Source: Nannobrachium achirus
Lineage: Eukaryota; Chordata; Actinopteri; Myctophiformes; Myctophidae
Assembly (NCBI GenBank): GCA_963921795.1
Contig: OY997639.1
Span: 47,201,310-47,265,309, forward strand
DNA length: 64,000 nt
Direction of reading: 5' to 3'
Part shown: positions 11,686 to 61,953 of the stretch, one piece after another
Position numbering within the stretch: the first letter of the stretch is position 1
Layout of the letters: every line of letters begins with the position of its first letter
The notes under the pieces: generated by a model
The model's database searches: none
Told to the model about the DNA's origin: nothing
Seen by the model: the letters and a program-made list of their open reading frames with translations, nothing else
Program-made: the position numbers and the translations under genes

Positions 11686-12122
11686 ATGCATTCATGCGTT
11701 CGTATATGTCCGTGAGGAGAGAGAGATATCAAGCTAAGAATACAGTTATTATAGAATACAGTATATGCAGTAATAATGTTTGACTGACACAAAATCCCAT
11801 GGCATATCTGACTTGTCTCATGGCACACCACTGTGCCTCGGCACAGCATTTGAAAACCACTGCTCTAGTGGGTCTATAAATAGCAAGTACCTAGGTGATG
11901 TTGATAGATTAAACCACTCAAACACCACATTATTGACTACTCAATCAACTTGATGCTTATGTCCTCTGGGACTGTTTTTTTTCTTTTCTTTTTTTTTCTT
12001 CTTTTTTTCAAAGGCATTTGAATCAAAAGACTGTAGCCCATCATATTTCAAGCATTTCTAAGATTTTTTTGTTTATAACCCCAGAACTTTAAAAACACAA
12101 GATAATGAAGCAAGGCTGAATT

Positions 12123-12238
<116 letters not shown>

Positions 12239-13019
12239 AACCCCTACTATGCGCTGTACATTCATCAAGTTTGGGATTTAAGCAATTATATTTTATTTAT
12301 AATGCTGATTCATTCACCACCATTACCAAGAAAAACAGCAACAACCTTTTTTACCTCTGCTGCACCTGCACCAAACTGGCCAGTACATATTGTTTCCTCC
12401 TCCTTTTAAAACAGGACTAGATACCTACGTTTTTTAACCATTTAAGCTGCACTTGTTTTCTTCCTTTCTCCTCTCGCGTTATTATAATTATCGTCTCCGC
12501 CAGGCCGAAAGACATGGCCAGACTATATGTTTTGCACCCTGTCTGTCTGTCTGTCCGTCCGTCCGTCCGTCCCTCTGTCTGTGAACAGCTAATCTCTGGC
12601 ACCGTTGGCACGATGGCAGCGCACACTCTCTGGGTGCCAGAGCAGAACCTCTGCCCCAAAGCTTTCACATGGGCGTGTTATAGCGCCACCAGGAGGCTGC
12701 TTTGTGCAAATCACATTTTTAGACAGTACTAATAATAATAATTTGATTACAATGAATTTACCCCCTGTTTTTAATGGTAAATGTGCTATTATCACATTTT
12801 TGTCTTAGGAATGCGACAAATATTATTGAACTCAAGTCTTCATGGCGTGAGTAATCATTAGGGAAAAATGTTTTGCAATAATAATCCAAATCTGCAAAGT
12901 AACTAGCCACTAAAGTTTTCCAAATGACTGTATGGATTGGAGTACTACTGGTTGACACGGCATTGTCTGATTGAATGAGTCATACTGTAGGCAGTTTTCC
13001 CAAGTAGAGCAATGAAAGC

Positions 13020-13745
<726 letters not shown>

Positions 13746-16700
13746 CACACACAAATTCCCTCGTTGTTGAATATTATGGAGCCCCTAAAGTGACATGGTG
13801 CAGAATCTTTTTTTAAGGTGTGGGATCGAGATAATATTTACTTTGAATGCACTATATGGCACATATATTCACAAACTTTCAAACTTACTCAGCAGCTTGA
13901 AGGTACTGTAATCAGTAATCACGTACAGTAGATATGGAAATGTAAGCCATTAAAACAGATGCACCCTTGTGCAGTACATTATTCCAGTGTGCCTACAAAC
14001 TGCACAGGGAGTCTTAAGTGTGAGTGAGACATGCTGATACGTATGTCCACTTTGTCCAGTCCATTTAACTTTACACTGCTGGCTCACTGCTTGCATGGTC
14101 TCAGTACAGCACCAGCTTGTTTAAAACCAAAAGAACAGTGAATGGATGATGCTATACGTATAGTTATTGCAGTCATAGAATAACAGCTTTTAACCTCACG
14201 TTTTGCTTTTTGCTGCTATGCTGTTCCTCTGTCCCCCATGCGGAATTATTTAGAGAATTAAAGCTTATACAGCCTGGTTTGTCAGACGTAAAATATGATA
14301 GGCTACATTGGTCGGCAGTGCAAATGTACTCTAAGATACACTGGGGATTTCATAGCCTGGCATGGCCAGACTCATATCACTGCATAGATAACATTCTGGA
14401 ATCTTTGTGTGGAACCTGCATTTCCAAGGGGTGGATAATAAAAAAAAATATGCCTCTGGTGATAAACCCACCCCATATTTGCATACTGGTTCCTGATTGG
14501 TGCCCCACAACTTCAGGGTCAGTGAAATCCAATCACAACCGAGCAGGGCCAGACTAATTACCGAGGCAATTTCTTTTTTTCTTTTTTTCTTTTTTTTTTT
14601 GCACTTGTATATTTGTCTGATTTCCAGGCTAGGGATTTCAGGGACTTCCATGGACTTTGCATTACTTTAGTGGCCGTCAGTCTCAAGAGACCATGGCACA
14701 AGTGCAAACATACAGTAGCTCTACTGTGTACTACTCTGTGTTCCAAAATGGGTTAACCATTTGAAAGAAGTGGCAAAATCTTGGTTACTGGCTTACTGAT
14801 TGACAGCACTTGATGTAACTAATCTCTTCCATTAGCAAAACAACATCATTTTTACAGACTGAATCTTTGAATGGAAAGCCCCCAAAAAGGTTGATTTAGG
14901 ATTAAACCTTTTGAGCTGTTGTGGAATGCAACATGTATAAAAATGACAGTCAGCATGTTTGCGTGACACAATATAATCCCCCATAATTTCATTTCCATGC
15001 TTTATTGTTAGTGTGGTATGATTCATCAAACATGCATAGCAGTCACTGTGAAAGAGAGGGAGAAAGGTTTAAAAACAATAGCATCATTAATTCATTATAG
15101 TACTCGGGCTTGATTATGCTAGAGCCAAGAGAATTCCACACAGACACTCTCTATGCCCCAGGCACATACCCAGTATTAGCCCCTGTATTCAGGAGCTGTG
15201 GTGCGACGTTTGAATCAAAATACAAGTCCATTCATTACCTTTGCTACTGCTGATTTCAATATTTCATACATTCAATATTTTATTTCCATTTGCATAGCTC
15301 TGTCTCGCTTTTTAGATGAAAGTGCATGACCAAAATGTCATGCCTTTGAGATTGAGCTGTCCAAGATCAAATAGGAATGTGTTGGAAAGATTCTTGTCCT
15401 TTGTGCTACAGAAAATATACATTTGACCTCATTGCCAATGTTACAATATTTTTGTGTTCATGCAAATATGTATTTTCTTATCATCCTTGCACATTTTCAG
15501 CCATAATTCTTTGACAGGGATAGTGAAAGCAAATATGCCATTTTTGTTTTAGCAGATCAGATACTCAAGCACATAGATTTATTCAGGGAACCAGGTGAAA
15601 TTCTAAAAAGGCTTACACGAGTATGTTGAAAAGGAAAGGTCAAGCGTATGAATAAAACTATAGGCCTAATTTATATATAAGCATGACCGTTGTCACTTAA
15701 TCAGTTCAGGAAAATAAAATGTATTTCACAGTGCACATTGAAAAAGAAGAGTTCAGAAAACATTGTAATTTTACATTTTTTAATTATTTATTTGACAAAG
15801 GTCGCAATAATTCAAAGAGTGTTTATTCATCTATCCACACGGCTCTCATTGACTTCAATGCATTCCATGGAAACTTTGGGCTCCAGTTTTACTCCCAGTG
15901 CAGTTAATATGTCTGACCTTGTTCAATATACCCTTTGTTATACACAGGAAATCTGTCTGAACAAATCATAACAATCTAGGCGGGGAGTAACTGAAGATAC
16001 GACACCCAGAGAATAAAGCGAGATCAAAAACTATCTGTAAACTGTCTGAATAAAAACTAACAATCCAGACAGGGAGTAGGCGAGAAAAACAAAACTAAAA
16101 ACTAAATAGAGAATAAAGTGAGTTAAAAAAAAAACAGAACAAAACCTAGATAGATGAGCACTAGGTGAAGCGCTGGAGAGCGATGAGGACATGTGGATGA
16201 ACAAAGACAATCTGGCAGAGACAAGGGGAAACGAGTGTATCCAGTGCTGGCTGATAGCAGAACCAAGGAGTAGTATTTGGGATCAGGTCTGGATGGTCTC
16301 AGGAGAGTGGAAGACACAAGGGCAGGAACTGAAAGGACAGGACCGGTGTAGTGCAAAACACTCCTACAAAATAAAACAGGAAAGGAAACCCAATAAAACA
16401 AACATTATAACAAAATAAAACAGGGCACAGGGGGTTCAAAGTAAATTCAACATTGTTGTGAGATCTCTGATAAGTGCCTCTCTTGGCACATGGCCAGAGT
16501 GGGGCTTAACTCCTCAGTTCAGATAATCCTGAAATCCACCATCATAGCTCTCAGCCCTTCTCTGCCAAGTTCACCTTCTACACTCAAATTGCAAGAATGG
16601 ATTAATGATTCACACAACCAAGTTCTCCTGACCAGTTGTAACTTCGATGCAGGATGTGGTCAATACGACGATTTGAAGGTTGTCTTATCTTGCATTTTAT

Positions 16701-17076
16701 AGTGAACTAATGAACTATCTACCACTCAGAGAGCACAAGGAATAATCTTGAAATGGATGCTTGAGAGCATAGTTGAATTAACCTAAGCCTATTTGTTCCT
16801 CATTTTGTTTATTTATCCTTGTGTCTTTTATTTTCACTGAATAATTAATTTCACAAAGTGGATTGCAGAGTTCACCTTGTAGTGGAAAATTATATTATAT
16901 TCCTGTAAAATGTGGGGTTGATGTGGACCTTGAACGTTAATGTGTCGAGGTTAAATCAATCTCCACCGCCATTGCTCAATTATTTCTGAAGGTGCAAAAC
17001 CATTGGTGGGAACACTAGCCTGTGGTGTTCGTCCTTAGCCTAGTAAACCACGCTGGTCGCGGTGATCACATTTTTG
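13746..17076. other. Intron sequence with few recognisable repeats
   Basis: No coding exon was seen. The longest open frames (such as 14210-14557 and 15690-15971) have no recognisable protein pattern. A pyrimidine-rich run is at 14570-14600. Confidence 0.4.
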
Positions 17077-17077
17077 A

Positions 17078-17099
17078 GGGGGGGGGGGGGGGGGGGGGG
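17078..17099. repeat. Poly(G) run of about 22
   Basis: An uninterrupted run of about 22 G on the + strand, long enough to form stacked G-quartets. The exact length is likely to be uncertain because of sequencing. Confidence 0.9.
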
Positions 17100-17674
17100 T
17101 AAATAGGCTAGTTCTTCCCTTGAGTCTGTACAAAATGCAGAACTCATCATATTTCTTGGATCTTCCTTTTTCCCATGTGATTTTACAGTACATGATCTGT
17201 TACTTTTATGTCTATTAGCATGAGTTAAGAAAAGAAACCTAGACTTAAATGCTAGATGAAAGGGAGTGTTTGTGAGAGGTATTCTGGGGTTATTAGGCGG
17301 GCATCTACAGTATCTCCATAGTTTATTATGCTAATCAGACCTGAAGGGAGTGAAGGCTAGAAAAGTGCCCTCTTCTGAGTGCAGCTCTCCACTAGGTCTG
17401 GTTGTCTACCCATGGCCGTGTCAGTCTACAGAAGATGCAACCGTTCTGACTGTTTGTGGCGCCACCCTTTTGGAAAATGGGACAAATTATCCATGGAATC
17501 CTGGGAAAACATTTTATTTTTAATTGGACGACCTACAGTATAGCTCAAGAGGTATAGGCCAAAATGTGAAGTGGTTTGTTATGGCGTAACCATGTGGCCA
17601 ATTTGAAAAAATATGGGATGTAGGTTCTTCCTTGGCCTACTGAGAGTGTACGTGCAATTGGATTAGCTGCCCAT

Positions 17675-17675
17675 T

Positions 17676-17712
<37 letters not shown>
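17675..17712. repeat. (CAGA)n microsatellite
   Basis: Eight to nine CAGA units that belong to the dispersed repeat also seen at 12535 and 19770. Confidence 0.95.
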
Positions 17713-17718
<6 letters not shown>

Positions 17719-19399
17719 CACAGACAGAGGCAAAAACAGAAAGAAATAGAATTGGCCTCAGCACAAATACTGTATAATACAAAACTGCACTATACAATCA
17801 ATCTTGTCGACACATGCATACTCTCAAAGATGGTTGTGGTCCTATGAGTCAAAACCCCTCAAAAACGTGCATTCTCCAGCACACTTTCCTCTGTTTCATT
17901 AATCAAAGTTTTTTGTCGAAAATGGACCTTCATCAGGATGACCTGACGAAGGACTCGCCAAAATGTTGATTTATAAAGCAGAGAAAATTGTGTGCCGGAG
18001 TGTGCAGTTTTTTTGTGAAAGTTAGCTCCAATGCCTTACCATGGCATAGTCCATTTTATCTTTTGTAATTGTCATTTTATGCTCAGCTAAAGTGTTTTGA
18101 GAGTCTTTTGTTTGTCCTTGTGGTATAGTAGTGGGGTGTGGTGTTAGCTGCATGCGGGGAGCCAGGTGCTTGTGTAGAATAATGGAATTCTTATCTGGAA
18201 TTAATTGGCCTGAATGGTTCTGAACCTTAACACACTAGTCCATCAGGCCTAGAATAATTGTGTCAGTTACCTGCTGATGTAATATTGTTATCTACTGTAT
18301 GTCTCCATTATTATCACAGACTAGTCCTGTGCCCGTGGGGGGTGTGCACAGGGGTGTGCACAGTATCTGAGGGATTATACTATAAAAAGGACTGGTGGTT
18401 GCTGGAAGTAGGGCTGCCCCCTCATCGCTGATTAATCGATTTATTTATCGGTTCATAGACGTCTAAGACTTTTTTAGTCTTGTTTGTTGAGTGATGCCTT
18501 GTGTACTGGATATCCCTTGTGAATGAGGGAAAAGTGTTGTCAACTGTTCAATGTAATTTCTAACTAAATAAACTTTGTCAATATTTTTTTTGTCCCACCC
18601 AAATAGAATAGGAGTTTATTCACGGGGGTGCATGAAGGTGCACAGCTAATTCCAGGTCAATCCAGCCAGTAGATTTTCCAGATATCTTGTTTGGCATTCA
18701 AGTTTTGGACTGCCAACCAACTGATCGACCGACATTGCCGTCATTGGGGCGTGGCAATATATTGTCATTAGTGTTGTATATTGGTCATGAACGAAATGAA
18801 ACAGGTCACCCCCCCGAAAAGACCCGTTCATTCGTTCACGGCGTTCAGCAGTTGCAAACGCGGCAGAATAAGAGAGACGGTTCAACGTTCCTCTATTTTC
18901 CACAATTGTATTTAGGAATGAAATGGATAACAGGATTTTACGTTCTTCCCATTGTCCAACTATTAACCCTGCTACTGTGGGAGGGAGCTACATGGGTTCC
19001 CAGTGCTGTGTAAGTTGTTCAGCAGATACTTATATTGCATATACTAGGTATAACTCAGGACTACATTCAGCAAATCACAAAGGAATGTATTAGGGCACCT
19101 TGATTAGGGCCATGCCTAGCCAGACAGCCTCTAAAGCATTTTCATGTGGTACAAGGTTTTCCACGTCTAAATGGAATAACAATGTTTGAGATTGGAGTTG
19201 CTCTTGTTGACACTGTGAAGAGGATGATTTTTCTAGAGCCTTCCCACCCATACAGCAGTACATCAGTATTTCAAGGGAACAAGAGAATAGGCCTTGGAGA
19301 ATAGAAAAAGCAGAGACATTTTATTAAAAAAGGGGGTAAAACAAATACAAACATCACCAGAGAGAGAGAGAGAGCGAGAGTGTGAAGGTGAGATTTGGA
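17713..19399. other. Intron sequence, fragments of MITEs
   Basis: GGGCTGCCCCCTCATCGCTG with ATTAATCGATTTATTTATCG near 18410-18450 looks like one end of a MITE. No coding pattern was found. Confidence 0.4.
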
Positions 19400-19700
19400 G
19401 CAGAAACAAATCCTGTGGTCATACTATCAGCCCATATCTGTCTGGCTGGTTTAGACAGGGATCTCCATGTATGGGCATAAAAGGGATTGTATGTATGATG
19501 TCATGATTGTATGATTTCACATAACGAATAACTGAGTAAGCATGTTTGGGGTCTTACAGCATATCTCCATATACAGTACATGGATCTCCATATATGGGTA
19601 ACTGGTCCGATCTGGCCAGACGGCCAAGACATGGTGTGACCGGTCGCTTGTCGCCCTGAGGCGTCTTACTAGTAGTATATGATTCATTATGAATGTTTAT
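19400..19700. mobile_element. Fragment of the CCATATATGG repeat family
   Basis: It contains CCATGTATGGGCATAAAAGG, then ACATAACGAATAACTGAGTA, CTCCATATATGGGTAACTGG and CCCTGAGGCGTC. The same series in the same order occurs at 62600-62840. Confidence 0.75.
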
Positions 19701-19925
19701 ATAAAATAACAATTCTTTTATTGTGACCTTGAGGTCGCAGTTACTATGAAAACCTGCAGCTCATGTCTGTCCGTCCGTCCGTCCGTCAGTGAGTGTGTCA
19801 CGCTAGTAGTGCCCCAGCTGTGGGCAATCAGAGACGCGCCACAAGATAGGAAACGAGCGACGTGCCACACGATAGTGTATTAGTGTAGCGTGTGTTATGT
19901 ATTAGTCACACAGACACACTCTTTG

Positions 19926-20690
19926 ACTACGGAGTCCACGTATGGTATCGTGACGCCCCACAAGCCCTAAAAACGAAACTCCAAACAGCCCAAAATAAAC
20001 TAATTGGGTCCTGCTTAACCTTCCCTATCAGACTCACCTCACCGCTACTCACCAGTTAAGAGTGGAGTGGCTCAGAGTAGATGACAGAGTACAGCAACTT
20101 GCAATGGGCCTGGTGTACAAGATACACTACACCACTATGATACCCAAGTACCTGTCAAAATACTTTATAAATGTTAAGGATGTCCATAATTACAACACCA
20201 GAGGCAGTGCCACAGATCACGTTCAACCCAGAGTCAACTCAAAGAAAGGGTCAAACTCGTTCTTCTGCTATACTACAAAAATGTGGAATGCCTTACCGAA
20301 GGCCATAAAGGAGTGTGGATCACTAGCATCCTTTAAAATTGCCCTGAAAAACCACTTACAGGCAGCAGCCGTTCGCAACTGGTAAAAACCTAGCCCAACC
20401 CTACCCTCCCCTGCCCCTTCCTTGTATATACTTACTGTTTGTTTAGACTTACTGTTTTCTTTTTCTTTTTTTTTCTTTTCTTTACATATCTACTGCATAG
20501 TACTGTGTTCTATTTGTCTGTCATTCAATGTTATATGAGATACTTTAATGGTTTCCTGTTGAAATAAGCTTAGTCTTTTCATGGATCTCCTTTTAGTAGA
20601 CCTTGTACCAGTGAACTGTACCGTCATGAAACTGTACATTTTCCTATGCAAACTTCTAATAAAGCCTTCAATCAATCAATCAATCAATCA
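19926..20690 (+). pseudogene. LINE reverse transcriptase C-terminus and 3' UTR
   Basis: From about 20060 a 107-codon frame reads EWLRVDDRVQQLAMGLVYKI, then NYNTRGSATDHVQPR and KMWNALPKAIKECGSLASFK. The W-N-x-L-P-x-x-I-K pattern followed by S-L-x-x-F-K-x-x-L-K is the usual end of non-LTR reverse transcriptases. A 3' UTR of about 290 bp ends in CAATCAATCAATCAATCA. Upstream, 19960-20060 reads QTAQNKLIGSCLTFPIR in another frame. It is 5'-truncated; the clade was not resolved. Confidence 0.88.
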
Positions 20691-20960
20691 AAACACACAC
20701 ACAGAGACACACAGGGTTCTGTGAAACTGCGTGTAATACAACTGCGAGTCTGCAACAGGAGCGCCCCAGCTGTGGGCATACGATAGGTAGCGAGCGACAC
20801 GCCACACAAAGCTCTGTTGTTTCACCGCGACATGGCGGTCGCTACTCGCCCTTACGATGTATTACTTTACGTTATTAATGGTATCTTTTATTTCATATTG
20901 GTTCTGATTTTCTCAGTGACTTGGTATTGGCCATTGGACATTTCGCGGGACTGAGCATTC

Positions 20961-21090
20961 GTTTGACCTCCCGTTGGTCCGACCAGGTGAACATTCACCA
21001 AGTTAGCATTCACCAGCGTCGTCAGGTTAGCATTTCACCAAGTTAGCATTCACCAGCGTCGGCAGGTTAGCATTTCACCAGGTTAGTACC
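20961..21090. repeat. Short 40-bp tandem duplication
   Basis: AGTTAGCATTCACCAGCGTC recurs at 21001 and 21041 with partial units on both sides. Confidence 0.85.
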
Positions 21091-21374
21091 CTCTCTGTTT
21101 TGTTCCTTTTCATTTGAGTTGAACAGCACTTCATCTGTTCTTGAGAGATTAATATCAGTGCTACAGTATATGGTAATTTAGCATATTCACATTGGAGCCA
21201 TTTTGCTCTTACATTATACTCACATGACGGTGACGGAGCTGTCAGCGGCTGTCTCTGAGCTGTCAGCGGCTGTCTCTCGAAAAGGAACAAAACAGAGAGG
21301 GTGCTGTTTTTCCCTTTTCTTTGCCGATGGGTTCCCAGATTGCACTGATCTGGATAATGACTTCCTCGACATTC

Positions 21375-21476
<102 letters not shown>

Positions 21477-21479
21477 CCG

Positions 21480-22520
21480 CTTGCAAGGCTCATTAATATC
21501 AATTACTGTAAAAAGTCTGTAAACAAATCTAAAAATACTGTAAAAAGTCTGACCTAAAGCTGAAATTACAACTGGCCGTGTCGTTGATGGTTTCTGCAAT
21601 GGCCAGGGGGTTCATTAGCATAACAGCATGAGGCAAAACAAAACAGCTTTATGCAGATTGTAGCAGTTTCAAATTAGGTTCAAAGTGTGTACTTTCCATA
21701 AAAGGTCACTTGTTTATTTTCTTAGAATGATAATGTACATCTACTCTGCATACCATATTTCCATCAGAAAAGGAGAAATTTGCCACAGAAATGGCTAACG
21801 GTCACTGAAAGAACAGGGCAGATGATGTTAGAGAAGGAGAGAGGAAGAGAGACAGTGACTGAATGAGAGACTGAGTGGGAAAGAAAATAGAGCAGGAAAG
21901 TGAGAGAGAACAATTCAGAGTTTTCCATGAATTGAGTACAAAGAACCCCAATGCAAACAAGCCATTATGCTTTCTTGGGTTTAAAATCCTCTTGTGTAAA
22001 ATCCTCTTAGCAGACCTTGTATTGAACACATTTGCAGGGCCATGGTTACTAATGATGTTTTTAAATATACTTCTTATTATCAGATTCCATAAATGCTATA
22101 ATAGAACATTCTTGGAAATGCTGCCGCAAGAATACATTAACTATGGACAACATTGTAGTATAATATTAAGAAAAATAGCAGTCCTCGTCGACTCCTCATA
22201 ATGGGAATGTTGTACTCTATTGACATATTGAAGTGCTTAGAGGTAGAGACCTAGAGAGCATTGAGATTTGTTGTTTTGTATTTTTCTCTGCATGTAATGG
22301 TGGGCTGTTGAATAAGGAAAAGGTCAACAAAACAGCAAAACTATTAAGTTACATTTCTGTTGAAGCATAGAACTGTCACTTATCTCTTGATATGTGCGCT
22401 TGAAATCTAGTCTGTTTTATATTATAATTCTACCCCCATCACCAGCACACCATAAAATGTGGTCCAATTATACATTTATGTGACATTCTTAATGGCTAAA
22501 TTATGCACAAAGGAATTTGT
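21480..22520. other. Intron sequence, nothing recognised
   Basis: No coding pattern and no repeats with clear ends were seen. A purine-rich GAGA stretch is at 21830-21910. Confidence 0.4.
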
Positions 22521-22700
22521 TGCTGTCGGGTAGAAACCTTCATATTTCAGCTTTTTATTTTAAATGAATGCCCACTTCATCATACAAGAGTCTCGTTCAA
22601 AAGTAGTGAAAATAGCAAATCTACAAGGTTATAACATGTTGAATCACGCTGCCTTGTGCGCTTGTATGCCATTTTCTCTATTTTAAAACCTTTTTTTTAA
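22521..22700. mobile_element. Partial TCGGG-family TIR element
   Basis: Starts TTGCTGTCGGGTAGAAACCT and contains CACTTCATCATACAAGAGTC and a decayed hairpin module A (GAAAATAGCAAATCTACAAG). The far end is missing. Confidence 0.65.
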
Positions 22701-23085
22701 ATAATCATGAAAAAGAAACTGTTTTGAACAGCAATGAATTGTATCTTACCTACATAGACTTTGGGTCGTCTTTTTCACATCTTCCCATTAAAGTCAATGG
22801 GACATTTTTATTCACTAATACATTCATATGAATGAAACTATTCAAGATATCTCTTAGCAAAATGGAATCACACACCATTCCCGATGAAGCAGGTCGATTT
22901 GACACATGGCTTGCCACGAAAACTGTGGGAGGAGTAGCGTGCCAAAGATTTTCGTATCTTCCAAAGAATTGTAGATTGGCTCTTTTAGGTAATCATTATA
23001 CAACAAAGTACTTAACGAAGGCTTAATTGGTTGAATAGCAATATACAATACTCACATGCAAACACAGGTGCATGTGGAAACACAC

Positions 23086-23292
23086 TCATATCGTTGTTGT
23101 CGAGTGGAAACCTACGTCCAAAGCTGTTCGTTTTGTATTTATCATTTTAAAAATGATTTAAAATGTGCAATGCGTTTGTGTGTGCTTGTAGATCGGCTAT
23201 ACTTTCACTAGTTTTCTGCGACAGTCTTGTATGGTGAAGCAGGGCTTCACTTTACGAAAGAAACATACAAATTTGAAACTTGGAGATGATAT
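23086..23292. mobile_element. TCGGG-family TIR element, about 205 bp
   Basis: The left end ATATCGTTGTTGTCGAGTGG and internal TTTATCATTTTAAAAATGAT are followed by one hairpin arm (GTGCTTGTAGATCGGCTATA). The standard right half GATGAAGCAGGGCTT-like and AATTTGAAACTTGGAGATGA then follows. The opposite hairpin arm has been lost. Confidence 0.7.
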
Positions 23293-24278
23293 CATTGCTG
23301 TTTCCAAACTTTTACTTTGACTGAAATTCAAAAATAGCTCAAATAGCCGATCTCATATAGTTTTCTACAGGATCTATTGGGTTATCTTTGCTACTTTTAT
23401 CTGACACTGTAGTGATAAGAGGTCTCTCCCTGACAACTACGATATAGGAACATATCTGCCTGTATGTATGCATGCACACAGAGAGACAAACATAAACACG
23501 CACACATGCACAAGGAAAGCAGTTCTGTTCAAACAAAACAATAATGAAGCGAGGTGTGAAAGGCAAACGAGGGGCAGAAAGGAGATGGCGAGCATGAGGA
23601 GCTGCTAATTTAGTGGAAGCTATTCATAGAGTTGGTAAATGGCTCTTTGAGGACTATGTAGGATGATTGAATTGACTCTAATTATCTGCTTATTAATTAA
23701 TACTTGATCACTAATGTCTCAAAACCAGAGCGAGTGTCCTTGAGATGACGCCTTTTCCATACTTCAACTTGTAACTGTTATTGAGGGTCATTCTTGGCTG
23801 GATGGAAATGTGTTCAAATGTTGTTTACCCAATCACAGTACTGCACACTATTACCGTTGTCAGGTGATAATCCATTACAAACAATACTGGACCTGTTGTA
23901 AATTGCTGATAATGAAAATGTCTGTCAATATGTAGCTACTAGCACAAATGAATGTTGAATTAAATGAAATGTCTTGCCCTGCATGGACATTGGACAGGCT
24001 CCTAAGTACATTACGATGAGCTGAGAAAATCAGTGCTCTCCTTAAATCTCTTCTGAAATTGTTTATTCTGTTGATTTAATGTGTTGTATTTATTGCTTGG
24101 TTGTTTGCTGTTTTTAGCATGCTCTGTAATGCACTTTGTTTAACTTTTAGCTTTTCTAAAACTTTGTTTAGAAAAGCGCTATACAAATAAATTGATCATC
24201 ATTATCATTACAACTTCAAACAAGAACATTTTTTAGATTTCTTTTTTAAATCTTTTTTTTTTTTTTTTTCCCTAACAG
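23293..24278. other. Intron sequence before window exon 1
   Basis: No coding pattern. A GCGCTATACAAATAAATTGA stretch at 24176 is typical of a fish repeat end. The last 40 bp are T-rich and serve as the pyrimidine tract of the exon at 24279. Confidence 0.5.
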
Positions 24279-60639
<36,361 letters not shown>

Positions 60640-60717
60640 GTGATGACTGTGGTCCTTTGGCTGTACATACCTCAGGGCCACATCTGTCCAGTGATGTATA
60701 TCGGACCAGTTACCCAT

Positions 60718-61242
60718 ATATGGAGTAGGGCATTCACCAAATATTCGAATATTAGAATATTCGAATATCAAAGTCACTATTCGACGTTGTTCACCGAAGT
60801 CGAATATTCGCTTATTATTATTATTATTTTTTTTTTTTATTGTTTTCTCTTTAAAAAAATTATAGTTTATAAAGCTTGGCGAGATAGGAAGTCAGAAGAA
60901 TGAGTTGTCAATGCCCCTGGTGGATACATTTGTTAATGCTCTATACCAGGGGTTCTCAAACCACCCTGACAAGCACTTGGAATTGTAGGTATTACATTTA
61001 ATGTGACTCGGTTCCGCAGATAAATATTGTGAAAATAGCAGATCTACATGCTCACAACGCCTCGCAACGCGAGGCGTTGTGAGCATGTAGATCGTCTATT
61101 TTCACAATGTTCGCCTCTTGCTTACTTAATATTTGACAGTTTGGCCAGTCCTGTCGAATATTCGACTATTCGAATACTTTGAGTTTGCGGTCGAATAATT
61201 CGAATACTAAAAATCACTATTCGTGAATGTCCTAATATGGAG
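60718..61242. mobile_element. hAT-type MITE with perfect target duplication ATATGGAG
   Basis: The element 60726-61234 begins TAGGGCATTCACCAAATATT and ends TCGTGAATGTCCTA. ATATGGAG stands on both sides. It is rich in TATTCGAATA. Inside is a piece of another hAT MITE (about 60954-61145), which in turn carries a hairpin module A. Confidence 0.92.
61026..61108. repeat. Hairpin module A (40-bp arms)
   Basis: Arms 61026-61065 and 61069-61108 pair around the loop AAC with two or so mismatches. The core reads CTACATGCTC/GAGCATGTAG where most copies read CTACAAGCTC/GAGCTTGTAG. Confidence 0.96.
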
Positions 61243-61456
61243 ACCACTGGTACCCACTACCCATGTATGGAGATCTATGTACCGTATATGGTACATCCCT
61301 TTTATGCCCATACATGGATATCCCTGTCTGAATCAGACACACAGATATGGGCTGTCTTCCTCCATATATGGGCATTCCCATATGAAGTCCTGTTAGATAT
61401 GGGCTTAATATTGATGACATCAGGGATCTCCATATGTGGGCATAAAAGGGAGTCTG

Positions 61457-61953
61457 TTAAAGCTATACTATGTAACTTTTTTAATAAAACAAATCTTATA
61501 TTTGTCCTAATTATTAAATCGCTAAAGTTTTAGAACACCCACTCTGTTAATTTCAGCTCCCAAAGCCTTTTCTTTATATGTGTTCTACTGAGCCCTGGTG
61601 GCCGTGACCGGGGCTGTTTTTCCCGGCAAAATTACGTCATACGCATCATTCTGTACACGTGTCTCCCTACCGGCCAATCACAGCCCAGATCATACACTGC
61701 CGAGCTCTTCAGGAAGTACACTGCAGTGTTTACACTGGTCTGGGAGTTTAGCATGTAGCTCCCCAACCGCTGCTCGTAGAGGGACACGAAAGACCTCTAT
61801 GGAAGCGTATCGGCGAGGCGAGGCGGACGCGGTGCTGAAGGCCCGGTCCGCGGCGAAAAACGGCCGAAAAAAGGCCGAAAAAAGCAGACGCGACCGCGGT
61901 TTGCTATACTGCTACTGACCACTAGTTGAGCAACTTACACAGTATAGCTTTAA
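61457..61953. mobile_element. TTAA-flanked MITE with CpG-rich body
   Basis: TTAA lies at 61457-61460 and 61950-61953. Ends AGCTATACTATGTAA and TTACACAGTATAGCT are inverted. The interior at 61790-61905 is CpG-dense (GGCGAGGCGAGGCGGACGCG). A 106-codon open frame there has no recognised domain. Confidence 0.85.

Noticed and set aside
60640-60903. Continuation of the reading frame after window exon 17 as coding sequence
   Set aside because: The frame after GTGATG does not encode the expected C2 residues and runs into the CCATATATGG repeat, so it is read as intron.
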